Source: Alopecurus myosuroides
Taxonomy: Eukaryota; Streptophyta; Magnoliopsida; Poales; Poaceae
Length of the DNA: 64,000 bases
Assembly (NCBI GenBank): GCA_028641055.1
Contig: CM054059.1
Span: 435,864,167 to 435,928,166 of the forward strand
Direction of reading: 5' to 3'
A program made the translations under genes and the position numbers. Below the pieces are notes generated by a model. That model did no database searches. It had not been told where the DNA came from and was given only the letters and a program-made list of their open reading frames with translations. Shown here in pieces: positions 40,505 to 53,412 of this stretch (its first letter is position 1; each line of letters opens with the position of its first letter).

Positions 40505-41829
40505 GTGGCACCTAATAAACATCATAGACCTATTGTTGGCACACCTGTTGTTTCTGTCAAAATAATTGATCATAATTATTATGTACTTCGTGATTTGGGA
40601 TCAAGTGCAAGTGACATACGTTTTTCTCTGTATCAAGAAATTATGAATAAAATTGCTCCGTGTGAAACTGAAGACAATGATGTTACTATTCAGTTGGCCA
40701 ACATCAAGAATATTTCACCAGTGGGTAGGGGTGGGCATAAAAAACCGAGAAACCGAACCCGAACTGAACAAACCGAATTATAAGGTTAATTCGGTTTTCG
40801 GTCCATATATCGGTTCCCAACTTTAGAAAACCGAAATTATATCGGCTAGTTTGGTTTTTAGTCCATGTTAACCGAATTGACCAAAAGGACCTATTCATCA
40901 TGCAATCAAATATTTCAAGACCATGCGACAATCTATATCTAGGGTAATAAATCAGTTGTCCCATTAAAAATATCTATCATTGCCAACACGATCTCCATTC
41001 TCCACCCAAATCCTATTTATTGTTTTCTCTTATGCAACTGCAATTAAAGTTCACAACAAAGACATACCCATCCACATGTCGTGTAATACTAGCTGCCATG
41101 ACACTAGGTTCAGACGTCTCCAATCTCGCGGGCTGAGCCTGACTGCTCCATCCTAGCGGGCTAGTAATGAAGGTGAGTCTATCTTAGGTGTGCTAGTGCA
41201 ACACTCTACCAAGGATTTTCACAACAGCCCCATGAAACCACACCCTAACCACACATTTTTGCTACTCCTATCTAATTCTTGATTTCAATTTTTTGCATGT
41301 TACAATCTCGGTTAATTTAGTTTAAACCAAAAACCGAACCGAATTTTTGAAGAATCGAATTCTCGGTTCCTGAAAAATGATAGGTTAGTTCGGGTATCAC
41401 TTTCTAAAAACCGAATTAGTAAGAAAAACCAAAAAACCGAACCAAAAAGACCTAAAGAACCGAATGCCCACCCTACCAGTGGGTATTGTAAGAGATGTTG
41501 AAGTTATATGTGGTAAGGTAAAATACCCCACTGACTTTTTAATACTTGGTGCAGTTGAAGATAAATCTTGTCCTATTATATTTGTTAGACCTTTCTTTAA
41601 TACACGTGGTGTTGTAATAGATTGTAAGAAAGAGAAAGTGTCTGTCAAATTTGATGATGAACAATATGAATTTAATCTTAGTAAGATTGCTAGACAACAT
41701 CATGATAAAGAGTTACCTAATGAATATCTAGCTATTGGAAGAATTGCCTCTGTTGCTATTCCACCTAATGATCCTTTGCAGCAATTCATGGAAGAACACG
41801 AGAATGACATTTATGCAGGAAAGGAATGA
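40505..41829 (+). pseudogene. Athila-like protease region, split by a hAT-type insertion
   Basis: Before the insertion the frame reads to a protease-like RDLGSSASDIRFSLYQEI (active-site D-L-G-S) and KNISPVG. After it the frame resumes with IVRDVEVICGKVKYPTDFLIL and CPIIFVRPFFNTRGVVID. Skipping 40726-41475 and one copy of CCAGTGGG would rejoin the two halves. The aspartic protease would process the polyprotein. The frame is not functional here. Confidence 0.7.
40726..41475. mobile_element. Non-autonomous hAT-type element, 750 bp
   Basis: It starts TAGGGGTGGGCAT and ends ATGCCCACCCTA, inverted repeats differing by one G. An exact 8-bp duplication CCAGTGGG occurs at 40718-40725 and 41476-41483. 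Subterminal parts are rich in AACCGAA / TTCGGTT in both orientations. There is no transposase ORF. The 8-bp duplication and TAGGG ends fit hAT. Confidence 0.9.
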
Positions 41830-43929
41830 ACTAGAGGATATTTTCCTCGATCAACCTGCTATTATCAAACACAATTTTATTGTCAAATCTTTAGGGCCAC
41901 CGATACCACCTAAAGGAGACCCATTGTTTGATCTTAAAATTCTTCCTGACACGCTTAAATATGCTTACTTAGATGAAAATAAAATGTACCATGTTATTGT
42001 CAATGCTAACCTTTCAGAGTATGAAGAAGAACGGTTATTGGAAACACTCCGGAAGCATCGCAAAGCTATTGGTTATACTTTGGATGATCTTAATGGCATT
42101 AGACCTATTCTATGTCAACATTCAATTAATATTGAGCCTGATACCAAGCTTGTGGTTGATCATGAACGATGATTAAATCCAAATATAAAATAAGTGGTGA
42201 GTAGTGAAATATTGAAACTTCTTGAAGCTGATATTGTTTATCCTATTGCTGATAATAGATGGGTTAGTCATGTCCATTGTGTTCCCAAGAAAGGAGGTTT
42301 GGCTGTTGTTGCTAACGATAAAAATGAACTTATTCCTCAAAGAATTGTAGTAGGATATAGAATGTGCATTGATTTTAGAAAATTGAATAAATCTACTAAG
42401 AAGGATCATTATCCTTTGCCTTTTATTTATCAAATGCTAGAGAGGTTGTCCAAAAACATTCACTTTTGCTATTTGGATGGTTATTCCGGTTTTTCTCAAA
42501 TCCATGTTAAAAAGCAAGACCAATAGAAACCACTTTAACTTCTCCTTATGGTACTTATGCTTATAGACGTTTGACTTTTGGTTTATGTAATGAAATTGCT
42601 ACTTTTCAAAGATGCATGTCTGCTATCTTTCATGGTTTCTGCAAGGAAATTATGGAGGTATTCATGGATGACTTCTCTGTCTATGGGACTTCTTTTGACA
42701 GTTGCCTCCATAATCTTAATAAAGTTTTGCAGCGTTTTGAGCATACTAATCTTGTTTTGAATTGGGAAAAATGACACTTTATGGTTAATGAAGGAATTGT
42801 CTTGGACATAAAAGTTCTGAAAGAGGCATTGAAGTTGACAAGTCCAAAGTTGATGCAATTGAAAAGATGTCCTATCCTAAGGACATCATAGGTATACGTA
42901 GTTTTCTTGGTCATGTTGGTTTCTATAGGATATGTATTAATTACTTTTCTAATATTTCAAGACTTGTTACCAATCTTCTTCAAAAGGATGTTCATTTTGT
43001 TTTTATGATGCTTGTAAAGAATCCTTGAAAGTTCTTAAGAAAGCTTTAATAATTGCTCCTGTTGTTGAACCGCCTGATTGGAACTTGCCTTTTGAAATTA
43101 TGTGTGATGCTAGTGATTATGATGTAGGAGTTGTTTTAGGAAAAAGAGTAGATAAGAAATTCATTGTTATTCATTATGCTAGTAAGCCTCTAGATAGTTC
43201 TCAAAGGAATTATGCTACCACTGAGAAAGAGTTTTTAGCCATTGTTTTTTGCTTGTGATAAATTTAGGTAGTACATTGTTGATTCCAAGGTTACTATTCA
43301 TACTGATCATGCTGCTATTAAATATCTTATGGAAAAGAAATATGCTAAGACTAGGATTATTAGATGGGTACTCTTCTTACAAGAGTTTGATTTGCATATT
43401 ATTGCTGGAAAGAAGATGATAATCCTGTTGCTGATAATTTACCTAGAATGGAAAACATTCCTGATGATTTTATTCCTGTTAATGATAGTTTTTCTGATGA
43501 ACAACTTGCTGCTATTAAGGTTAACTCACGTGAAAATCATTGGTATGCAGATTATGCTAACTTTGTTGTTTCTAAGTTTTTGCCTGCAAGCTTTACTTAT
43601 CAACAGAAGAAGAAATTATTTTATAATTTGAGGCATTACTTTTGGGATGACCCACATTTATATAAAGAAGGCGTAGATGGTATTTTAAGAAGATGTGTAC
43701 CTGAGCATGAGCAAGAACAAATATTGAGGAAATGTCATAATAGTCCTTATTGAGGGCATCTTGCTGGTGAACGAACCGCACACAAAGTTTTACAATCAGG
43801 TTTTACTGGCGTACTCTTTTTAAAGATGCAAAGAAATATATTGCCACTTGTGATGAATGTCAAAGGTTTGGTAACATTAATTGACGTAATGAAATGCCTA
43901 TGAACTATTCTCTAGTTATTTAGCCTTTT
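41830..43929 (+). pseudogene. Athila-like RT, RNase H and integrase remnant
   Basis: Broken frames encode LNGIRPILCQHSINIEPD and VPKKGG (RT start, 42090-42300), LDGYSGF (42475), MEVFMDDFSVYG (the YMDD-type box with Phe-Met-Asp-Asp, near 42660), CDASDYDVGVVLG (RNase H, near 43100) and an integrase zinc-finger remnant (43640-43860, with HEQEQILRKCHNSPY and then stops). At least six stops or shifts interrupt it. It ends at 43929, where the Tat-3 LTR begins. Confidence 0.8.
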
Positions 43930-44805
43930 TGTCGTGGTGGTGTCACGGCAGATGCCATAGGATGGCTAAAGATGTGGGGACGAAGGACGCTGGAGGTGCT
44001 CGGGGAGGGATCACGCGACGAGTAGCCGCGTGAGGTACGAAGTAAACTCTGCAAACAACACGATCTACCCAGGTTCAGGGCCCTCGTGAGGAGGTAAAAC
44101 CCCTACTCCTGCCTTTCTCTATGTATTCTGGTGTCTCACCGAGTAGCCACAGTACAATGTTCTTGCTACCGAGTAGCCACTCTTCTCTCTACGTGATTAA
44201 CTAGGTCAAGAATTAGGTCACGATGTCTTCGATTGTGTCCCTTCCTCACGCAGGAGGCGGCGGGGCACCTTATATACATGGTGCCCAGCCGGATACGTCC
44301 AAACATGGACAAGTGTCGACATAGTGTGCACATCGTCCTTCCTCCGGGTTCCCGCTGACAGCTTTGGTTCCTAATCTTGGCTGCATCCGTAAAGTCGTTG
44401 GGCAAAACCAAGGGGACAGACTAGTATCACTGTGCCAAACACAGAGTAGGGCCCCCTTATCCTGCGACCGCCTGCTTCCATGCTGTCACTGTCAGGCAGG
44501 CCGGTCCCAGATGAACAGTAGTTCGAATAGTGCCAAGTACGGACCCAGGATACGCGGGATCCTGTGTCAGAACGGCTCCTTTGACTTTCTGGCCCGAGTA
44601 GGTTCCCGCCAGTTTTACTCGAGCCAACTATTCTACTCGAATGGATAGAACTTGATTGATATCTCCTTCTGGTTATCTTGAAGTGAGACCGAGTAGCAGT
44701 CGACCGGGTAGCGAGTACCGGGTAGACGGCTACTCGACCAAACTTCTCTTCTGACAGTGGCCTTTACCACTTGCCTTTACCCTACTCGGGGGTAACCCCC
44801 CGACA
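43930..44805 (-). repeat. Tat-3 3' LTR
   Basis: An 876-bp LTR in inverse orientation: it starts TGTCGTGG and ends CCCCGACA on the plus strand. It is clearly of the same family as the Tat-1 LTRs. On the minus strand TATATAA lies at 44276-44270. Confidence 0.92.
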
Positions 44806-45332
44806 GCAGTCCCCGAAGCTGGTAGAGTCTCGCGAACTCGTTCACTAGGCTCTGCCAGCTTAAAACCAACCTTCGCAACAACACCTTTGAACTTCAAGAT
44901 GCCGAGTAGAACCTCCGAGTAGCACCCTGGAAAGCGCCTCGGGTATCTTTTCTTCCGAATAGGGCTAGTCTCCTTCTCTGCGTCCGAGTGAAAAGACTTA
45001 GAGAATTTCTCAAGCAGAGTCTCTGCAGCGCAGAGCACAATCCAGCCTTCCGTGCCGCAACTGGACACGTGTCGTGCATCAGCGACCCCGACGTCTCGCT
45101 GCCCAGGACACGACGTGCCACGCGCCCAGTTTTCACGGAGCGGGCCCACCGGCTCGTCATGTCCCATCAAGCGCAGTAATAGGCCACGATCTGGTCGTGG
45201 GATCGACTGTGGCCGTTACGCGCGCGTTCCGCGCTTACGTGCGTTTCTAACCGGCCACAGGTCCCACCACACGAGAATTATGGCCACTATCGATCCCACT
45301 ACCCCGATGGTAACGGTAATCTGAGGCGAGGG

Positions 45333-45340
45333 TATTTATA
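45333..45340 (+). promoter_or_regulatory. Altered TATA box before the Tat-3 antisense gene
   Basis: The site reads TATTTATA where Tat-1, Tat-4 and Tat-5 have TATAAATA in the gene direction. It lies 161 bp before the ATG. The rest of 44806-45493 is GC-rich upstream sequence without a convincing gene. Confidence 0.5.
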
Positions 45341-45493
45341 CCCCCACCGGTAACTTCCTCTTCTCCTACCTCCGTACTTTCCTCTTTCGCCTCTCTGCCT
45401 CTTCTCCGCCGCCGCGCAACTCTTTGCGCCGCCGCAGACTCGTTTTCTCCACCGAATTCTTCCAAAACTTCCACCGTTTTCTCGCTCGCTGCC

Positions 45494-48400
45494 ATGGCTG
45501 CTCGCGCCGGCTGGGCTGGTTCTGATGTTACTGTCGACGACTGCTCCTGGCTCGTGAACACCCGGAGGGTTCCTCCTGGTGTTCAGTGCTGGCCGTCCGA
45601 CGGCGAACTCGTTCCGGCCCCGCGGGAGGGCGAGCATGTCGTCTTCCTCGCGCACTTCGCGCGAGGATTCGGCCTGCCGGCTTCTGATTTTCTCCGCTCC
45701 TTCCTGGATCACTTCGGTGTTCAGATGCATCACCTTCCTCCGAATGCGGTCGTCTTCCTCGCCTATCATACCGTGGTGTGCGAGGCCTTTCTCGGCGTCC
45801 GCCCCACGGTACAGACGTGGCTGAAGTACTTCCATCTCCGTCAGCAGAGCAAGGGGAAGAAGGATGGCGCGGCCACTGGCAGTCGGGTAACCGACACCGG
45901 CAGCGCCATGATGCTGCAGCAGACGGGAACCAACCACCCTCGCATCAAGGGCTTGGATTCCGTCCGTATGTGGCAGAAATCTTTCCTTTACGTGAAGAAC
46001 ATCCCTGCCACGAAGGGGGGACCGGTGACGGACCGCATCAACCTGCCCGCCTGGAGCAACCGAGCTCCGTCTGGGCAGAACTGGAAGACGAAGCCCTCCA
46101 ACGACCGCAACACCGTGCAGATGGAGGAGTGGCTCGCTGCGCTAATCGGAGAGGGCCTCAAGAGCGATGACCCCGTCGCCTGCTGGATCAAGAACCGAGT
46201 GCTGCCTCTGCAGCAGCGCTCCCATCCAATGTGATACCTGGGAGGCCCCCGCGATTGCACTCGAACAACCACGTTCGAGATCAGCAACGCGGACGTCGCC
46301 GAGCACGCGAGGTCCATCCTGACCACGGGCCTCCGCGACGATTGGGAGTATGGGTTTACCCCCTTCAGCCGCACGAAGCCGATTCCACGGGTATGTTCCC
46401 CTTTCTCTGCTTCCAGTTTATGCAATCCGAGTAGATATTCTCCTCTTCCTACTGCGATTAGCAATTGCATTCCGCACCGAGTAGAGCACTTATCAGAACT
46501 GTTTAGGCTTAGTATGCTTGATGTTTGCACGCCTTGTCGGGTAGCATACTTAGAAGAAATTCTTAGGCTTAATATGCTTGATCCTTGCACGCCTTTCCGA
46601 GTAGGATATGCAGCAAATTTCCCTAGGCTTTAGTATGCTTTGTGTTTGCACGCCTATTCGGGTATAGTGCCTTCGTGCTACTCGGTTAACTCGCGACACT
46701 TCCCTGTTCTTCAGGTTCTTGACCGTCAACGAGCCGAAAGCTGTGAGCGCTTCGAGGGCAATTGGTCAGATGACCGAGAAGAAGATGACCAGGCCTCCCT
46801 CGAGACCGCGGATCAGATCAATCTTCCTCATTCCCCTTCGACAGAGAAGCAGCATGCCGAAACGTCTCTCCGCGATTGGTCTGATGACGAGTTAGAAGGT
46901 AACTGAATTCACGCTTTCTCTCTGCGAGAAACACTAGCCATTTGCCTGCTGTTTCTGAAGTGTTTTTCTTCCTCTCTATTTCACAGATGCTGCAGACGCT
47001 GAGGAGGATGACGAGGACGAGGACGAGAGAGCCCTTGAGGCCAATCCTCTATCCGTCGCCGCTCCTGCTACCCGCAAGCGGACCGGCAGCGGCGCCCTAG
47101 AGCCCCCCGCCAAGAAGAAGAAACCATCCGAGAAGACGACCAAAAAGGTCGTGAAGAGAACAAGACGAACGATTCCCTCCACCAAAGCGTAAGTTTCTTC
47201 TCGGTTAATTCCCAATTTTGTACTTCGCTGTTTCTCTTAATCTTCCTCTGGCTCCCTCTAATTTCTGATTTTACCTTTCTCATCAGAGCTCCCTTAGCTT
47301 TCGCGCCTGACCAGGCCAAGAAGCAAGCTGCCATCGACGTCGACAAGGTTGTCGACCTCGAGGGCGATGAGGCCGACACCACCAAAATAGGGACCATCAA
47401 TGCCCCAGACGCCGAGGCTGAGCAACAGTCCCGGGTAGATCCAGATGCGCAGGATGCCGCTCACCAGGACAGGCCCCCTTCTCCTCCGGCTAGCACCGCC
47501 GAGGAGAACCAAGATCTAGGCCAGGAGATGCGCGATGACGCCGCCGTTGAGCGGCCAGAAGCTGAACATGAGCAGCCAGCCACAGGGGCTGCCGAACAAG
47601 AGAATCCCGCTGCCGAGCAGCGGGTAGAAGATACGATCATGACAGAGCAATATCCTCTGAGCGGCGTTCAACCAGACGCTACGCAGAGTAGCGCCCAACC
47701 AGATGGCGCAGCGGATAGCACGCCCTTGGTGCCACCAACTGACCAGGGCACTGCACCGCCAGACTCCTCCTTGGTGCAGCAGACCCAGGACACAGCCAGC
47801 CCTCCTGTCGGGCGAGTCACCAGGAAACAAGCCCAAGATGCTGCCGAGAAGGAGGCAGCCGAGAAGAAAGCCACCGAGAAGGAGAAGGCTGAGGAGAAGA
47901 AGACCGAGAAGCAGAAAGCCGAGAAGTCGGTTGTCACGAAGCCCACTGCCCATAAGGAGAAGACGAAGAAGTGGGCTGCCGACATGCCGCCGCCAACATC
48001 AACTGGCCAGTCCAGGCAGCTGGTTATCCGCAATCCCAATGCGGTTCCTGCCGCCGCTGCTATAGCTGATCAGCCCTGCTACCCTGATTACATGGTGAAG
48101 GTTAGCCAACAGCACCAGGTCGGCTTCTCCCCCACAGACCGGAATCTTGGGAGGAAAGCCGTGGCAGTGGACTCCAGGCCTCCGGCCCCAAATCAAGACA
48201 AGTCTGTCTCCATTGCTTCTCGGGGAGCTCGAGACCAGGCGATAACGTCCCAGAGCCTCGAGCAAGTACTCGACCTGATCGGCTTCATCGACGCCAAGTG
48301 GGACAGCAAAGTTCTCGGCAACCCCAACTGGAACGGCATCGATCTGGGCGACATCGACCATATGCGTCAGGATTGGAACAAGGTGGACTTGGGTTGCAAA

Positions 48401-48994
48401 CCCATGACCGTCTCGACCACCTCTGCTACACTTGCTGCCAAGATGTTTGTCCACCGCAAGAACGCCGAGGACCTCGAGCAATCCTACGCGGTAAGTTCCT
48501 AATCATCCTTTCCGAGTTGCGCTTTCACTTCTTTTCTACTCTCCCTCTTTTCTTTATCCATCACCCAGTCCCCGAGATTCTGGCCGAGTAGGCGGACACT
48601 CTCCCGAGTAGCCGCCTTCTCGGGTTGAATCTCAATTACTTTGCCTGATTCTTGCTTCTTTTGCTTCTCAGAATAGCGTACTGAAACGGACCAACTTGCA
48701 CCGTCAGCTACTCTGGAATCATGCCATTGCCAAGAGACGCATTGCTGCCTTGGAGAAAGACAAAGTGAGCGCCGAGGAAGCCGACAAGGAAGTGATGAAC
48801 AGTACCATGAAGCTGTCCGAAGTTGAAGGTACGCTTCTAGCTACGCGGTTCTTGCGTTTTTTGTTTACGCCCGCTTCTGCTTTTTTGCGTTAACCATTTC
48901 TACTCCGCAGGGAAACTGAAAGCCCTGGTTGACGAGCACGCGAACTGCCGTGCCTTTGTTGAGAATGGCGAGGCCACCATCAAGAAGCTTGAAG
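45494..48994 (+). pseudogene. Tat-3 antisense gene, exons 1-6, with stop and truncation
   Basis: Exons: 45494-46390, 46715-46898, 46987-47188, 47287-48490, 48672-48828, 48911-48994. Splice sites match Tat-1 exactly in position and phase. A TGA at 46232-46234 in exon 1 replaces the TGC (Cys) of the other copies. Exons 7-8 are absent here because Tat-4 inserted in intron 6 at 49067. Exon 4 is 1,204 nt against 1,111 in Tat-1 and 1,276 in Tat-4, differences that are multiples of three. Domains are as in Tat-1: the PF04195-like block, an acidic stretch, a basic stretch (AKKKK, TKKVVKRTRR), Ala/Glu/Lys repeats and the start of the coiled coil. Confidence 0.85.
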
Positions 48995-49067
48995 GTAAAC
49001 CACTGTCTACTCGGTTCGCCCTTGTGTCTGTTTCTTTTGCTTTTCCGCTGATCGTGCTTTTGCTTTC

Positions 49068-49942
49068 TGTCGTGGTGGTGTCACGGCAGATGCCATGGGA
49101 TGGCTAAAGATGTGGGGACGAAGGACGCTGGAGGTGCTCGGGGAGGGATCACGCGACGAGTAGCCGCGTGAGGTACGAAGTAAACACTGCAAACAACACG
49201 ATCTACCCAGGTTCAGGGCCCTCGTGAGGAGGTAAAACCCCTACTCCTGCCTTTCTCTATGTATTCTGGAGTCTCACCGAGTAGCCACAGTACAATGTTC
49301 TTGCTACCGAGTAGCCACTCTCCTCTCTACGTGATGAACTAGGTCAAGAATTAGGTCACAAGGTGTTCTAGCATGCGATCCCTCACGCAGGAGGCGGCGG
49401 GGCACCTTATATACCCGGTGCCCAGCCGGATACGTCCAAACATGGACAAGTGTCGACATAGTGTGCACATCGTCCTTCTTCCGGGTTCCCGCTGACAGCT
49501 TTGGTTCCTAACCTTGGCTGCATCCGGAAAGTCGTTGGGCAAAACCAAGGGGACAGACTGGTATCACTGTGCCAAACACAGACTGGGGCCCCCTTATCCT
49601 GCGACCGCCTGCTTCCATGCTGTCACTGTCAGGCAGGCCGGTCCCAGGTGAACAGTAGTTCGAATAGTGCCAAGTACGGACCCAGGATACGCGGGATCCT
49701 GTGTCAGAACGGCTCCTTTGACTTTCTGGCCCGAGTAGGTTCCCGCCAATTTTACTCGGGCCAACTCTTCTACTCGAATGGACAGAACTTGATTGATATC
49801 TCCTTCTGGTCATCTTGAGGTGAGACCGAGTAGCAGTCGACCGGGTAGCGAGTACCGGATAGGCGGCTACTCGACCAAACCTCTCTTCTGATAGATGCTT
49901 TTACCACTTGTCTTTACCCTACTCGGGGGTAACCCCCCGACA
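49068..49942 (-). repeat. Tat-4 3' LTR
   Basis: An 875-bp LTR in inverse orientation, from TGTCGTGG to CCCCGACA on the plus strand. TATATAA on the minus strand is at 49414-49408. The polypurine-tract position (gcagtccccgaag) follows at 49943. The preceding five bases are CTTTC. Confidence 0.92.
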
Positions 49943-50469
49943 GCAGTCCCCGAAGCTGGTAGAGTCTTGTGAACTCGTTCACTAGGCTCTGCCAGCTTAA
50001 AACCAACCTTTGCAACATAGCCCTTGAACCTCAAGATGCCGAGTAAAACCTCCGAGTAGCACTCTAGAAAGTACCTTGGGTCTCCTCTTTTCCGAATAGG
50101 GATAGCTTTCTACTCTGTAACCGAGTAAAAGGACTTAGAGAATTTCTCCTCTGGCGTCTTTGCAGCGCAGAGCACCATCCAGCCTTCCGTGCCGCAACTG
50201 GACACGTGTCGTGCATCAGCGACCCCGACATCTCGTTGCCCAGGACACGACGTGCCACGCGCCCAGTTTTCACGGAGCAGGCCCACCGGCTCGTCATGTC
50301 CCATCAAGCGTAGTAATATCCCACGATCTGGTCGTGGGATCAACTGTGGCCGTTACGCGCGCGTTCCGCGCTTGCGTGCGTTTCTATCCGGCCACAGGCC
50401 CCACCACACGAGTGTTATGGCCACGATCGATCCCACTACCCCGATGGTAACGGTAGCCTGAGGCGAGGG

Positions 50470-50477
50470 TATAAATA
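50470..50477 (+). promoter_or_regulatory. TATA box of the Tat-4 antisense gene
   Basis: TATAAATA, 174 bp before the ATG at 50644. The segment 49943-50469 upstream is conserved with Tat-3 and Tat-1 and is the presumed antisense promoter. No separate gene is seen in it. Confidence 0.7.
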
Positions 50478-52680
50478 CCCCCACCGGTAACTTCCCCTTG
50501 TTCCTCCTCCACACTTTCCTTTTTCTCTGCCCTGTTTCCTCTCCGCCGCTGACCTCTCCGCCGCCGCGCAACTCTTTGCGCCGCTGCGGATTCGTTCTCT
50601 CCACCCAATTCTTCCAACTTCCACCACCTTCTCGCTCGCTGTCATGGCTGCTCGCGCCGGCTGGGCTGGTTCCGATGTTACCGTCGATGACTGTTCCTGG
50701 CTCGTGAACACCCGGAGGGTTCCTCCCGGTGTTCAGTGCCGGCCGTCCGACGGCGAACTCGTTCCGGCCCCGCGGGAGGGCGAGCATGTCGTCTTCCTCG
50801 CGCACTTCGCGCGAGGATTCGGCCTGCCAGCGTCCGATTTTCTCCGCTCTTTCCTGGATCACTTCGGTGTCCAGATGCATCACCTCCCTCCGAATGCGGT
50901 CCTCTTCCTCGCCTATCATACCGTGGTGTGCGAGGCCTTTCTCGGCGTCCGCCCCACGGTACAGACATGGCTGAAGTACTTCCATCTTCGTCTGCAGAGC
51001 AAGGGGAAGAAGGATGGCGCGGCCACTGGCAGTCGGGTAACCGACACCGGCAGCGCCATGATGCTGCAGCGGGCGGGAACCAACCATCCTCGCATCAAGG
51101 GGTTGGATTCCGTCCGTATGTGGCAGAAATCCTTCCTTTATGTGAAGAACATCCCCGCCACGAAGGGGGGACCAGTGACGGACCGCATCAACTTGCCCGT
51201 CTGGAGCAACCGAGCTCCGTCTGGGCAGAACTGGAAGACGAAGCCCTCCAACGACCGCAACGCCGTGCAGATGGAGGAGCGGCTCGCTGCGCTAATCGGA
51301 GAGGGCCTCAGGAGCGATGACCCCGTCGCCTGCTGGATCAAGAACCGAGTGCTGCCTCTGCAGCAGCGCTGCCATCCAATGTGCTACCTGGGAGGCCCCC
51401 GCGATTGCACTCGAACGACCACGTTCGAGCTCAGCAACGCGGACGTTGCCGAGCACGCGAGATCCATCCTGACCACGGGCCTCCGCGACGATTGGGAGTA
51501 TGGGTTTACCCCCTTCAGCCGCACGAAGCCGATTCCACGGGTATGTTCCCCTGTCTCTGCTTCCATTTTATGCAATCCGAGTATATATTCTCCTCTTCCT
51601 ACTGCGACTAGCGATTGCATCCCGCACCGAGTAGAGCACTCTGTAGAACTGCCTAGGCTTAGTATGCTTGGTGTTTGCACGCCTCGCCGAGTAGCATACT
51701 TAGGAGAAATACTTAGGCTTAATATGCTTGTTGCTTGCACGCCTTGCCGAGTAGGATACTTAGCAAATTTCCCTAGGCTCAGTGTGCTTTGTGTTTGCGC
51801 GCCCATCCGGGTAGAATGCCTTCTCGCTACTCGGCTAATTTGCAATGTTTCTCTGTCTTTCAGGTCCTTGACCGCCAGCTATCTGAAAGCTGTGAGCGTT
51901 TCGAGGGCAATTGGTCAGAGGACCGAGAAGAAGATGACCAGGCCTCCCTCGAGACCGCGGATCAGATCAATCTTCCTCATTCCCCCTCGACAGAGAAGCA
52001 GCCTGCCGAAACGTCTCTCCGCGATTGGTCTGATGACGAGTTAGAAGGTAACTGAATTTACGCTTTCTCTCTGCGAGGAACACTAGCCCGTTGCCTGCTA
52101 TTTCTGAAGTGTTTTTCTTCCTCCACTAGTAGAAAAAAGGCCTTCAGTCCCGGTTCGCCAGGCCCATTAATCCCGTCCGGGCAACCGGGACTAGCTACGC
52201 GCGACTAAAGGCCCCCGCCTATAGTCCCGCCACTTACGGACTGAGACTAAAGGCCCGTCCACGTGGGCGGGTGGCGGAGCCGGGAGGCGGAGGACATTTA
52301 GTCCCGGTTGGCCACATGAACCGGGACTAGATTTATTTCGTAATTTTTTTTAATTCATTTGGTTTCTAATTATTTTTCTCACCTTTTTTCACTCCCTTTT
52401 TTTCACTCCTTTTTTTCACTCCCTCACTCCCTTTTTTTCACTCCCTTTAATTCATTTGGTCTAACTAAGATTATCTCTAGTCAAATTACTTACTCATGGT
52501 CAAACTTCCCGCTCGGTCACCCATCCTCCCACTACTCTAGCACTAGCACGCTTAACTTCCGAGTTCCATCCCGTCCCGAATCCAAGTGTTTCTCACGCAT
52601 GTATGTGATAGTAGTATCATATCAATCTTATTAACATGTTGGTCGATGTCACATTTCTTTATTGTTTGAATTTCAAATAA

Positions 52681-53412
52681 ATCAAAAATGAAGAACAATA
52701 ATACTAATTCATTTTAAAATCTTAAAAATACAAATAATATATCAAAAATGAAGAACAATAATACTAATTCATTTTAAAATCTTAAAAATGAAAATAATAT
52801 ATAAAAAATGAAGAACAATAATACTAATTCATTTTAAAATCTAAAAATACAAATAATATATCAAAAATGAAGAACAATAATACTAATTCATTTTAAAATC
52901 TTAAAAATACAAATAATATATCAAAAATGAAGAACAATAATACTAATTCATTTTAAAATCTTAAAAATGAAAATAATATATAAAAAAATGAAGAACAATA
53001 ATACTAATTCATTTTAAAATCTAAAAATACAAATAATATATCAAAAATGAAGAACAATAATACTAATTCATTTTAAAATCTTAAAAATACAAATAATATA
53101 TCAAAAATGAAGAACAATAATACTAATTCATTTTAAAATCTTAAAAATGAAAATAATATATCAAAAAATGAAGAACAATAATACTAATTCATTTTAAAAT
53201 CTTAAAATGAAAAGAATATATCAAAAATGAAGAAAAATAATACTAATTCATTTTAAAATCTAAAAAATACAAATAATATATCAAAAAATGAAGAAAAATA
53301 ATAACAATAATACTAATTCATTTTAAAATCTTAAAAATACAAATAATATATGAAAAAATGAAGAAAAATAATACTAATTCATTTTAAAATCTTAAAATGA
53401 AAAAATATATCA
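52681..53412. repeat. 60-bp AT-rich tandem array in the CACTA element
   Basis: About twelve units of the 60-bp type atcaaaaatgaagaacaata..., with the first two nearly identical over 60 bp and later ones carrying small indels. It is not CRISPR: the units are contiguous without spacers. A shorter direct repeat (gagtcgatcacattca) follows at 53419-53505. Confidence 0.93.

Larger units (their letters stand above)
36440..43929 (+). mobile_element. Athila-like gypsy element, decayed and truncated
   Basis: It has a 5' LTR, an Asp-tRNA-type primer site, a long leader, a degenerate protease and a degenerate RT-RNase H-integrase. No gag domain is recognisable. A hAT-type element interrupts the protease region. 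Tat-3 cuts the integrase region at 43930 and the rest is not in the window. Many stops and shifts show it is old. The Athila assignment rests on the RT blocks (NGIRP, KKGG, LDGYSGF) and the primer site. Confidence 0.7.
43930..49067 (-). mobile_element. Tat-3: 3' end of a minus-strand Tat element
   Basis: It contains the 3' LTR (43930-44805), the polypurine-tract position and the first six exons of the antisense gene on the plus strand. It is cut at 49067 inside intron 6 by the Tat-4 LTR. The host is the Athila-like element. A single insertion explains the layout better than tandem amplification, because the interior is cut at a non-LTR point and the sequence before Tat-4 (ctttc) matches the uninterrupted intron in Tat-4 at 56860-56867. 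Confidence 0.85.

Noticed and set aside
43930..49942. Complete element with LTRs at 43930 and 49068
   Set aside because: Both LTRs are followed by 3'-end sequence (tract and antisense gene), and the interior lacks gag and pol, so they are two 3' LTRs.
52681..53412. CRISPR-like array
   Set aside because: Units are contiguous with no unique spacers, inside a CACTA element of a plant genome.
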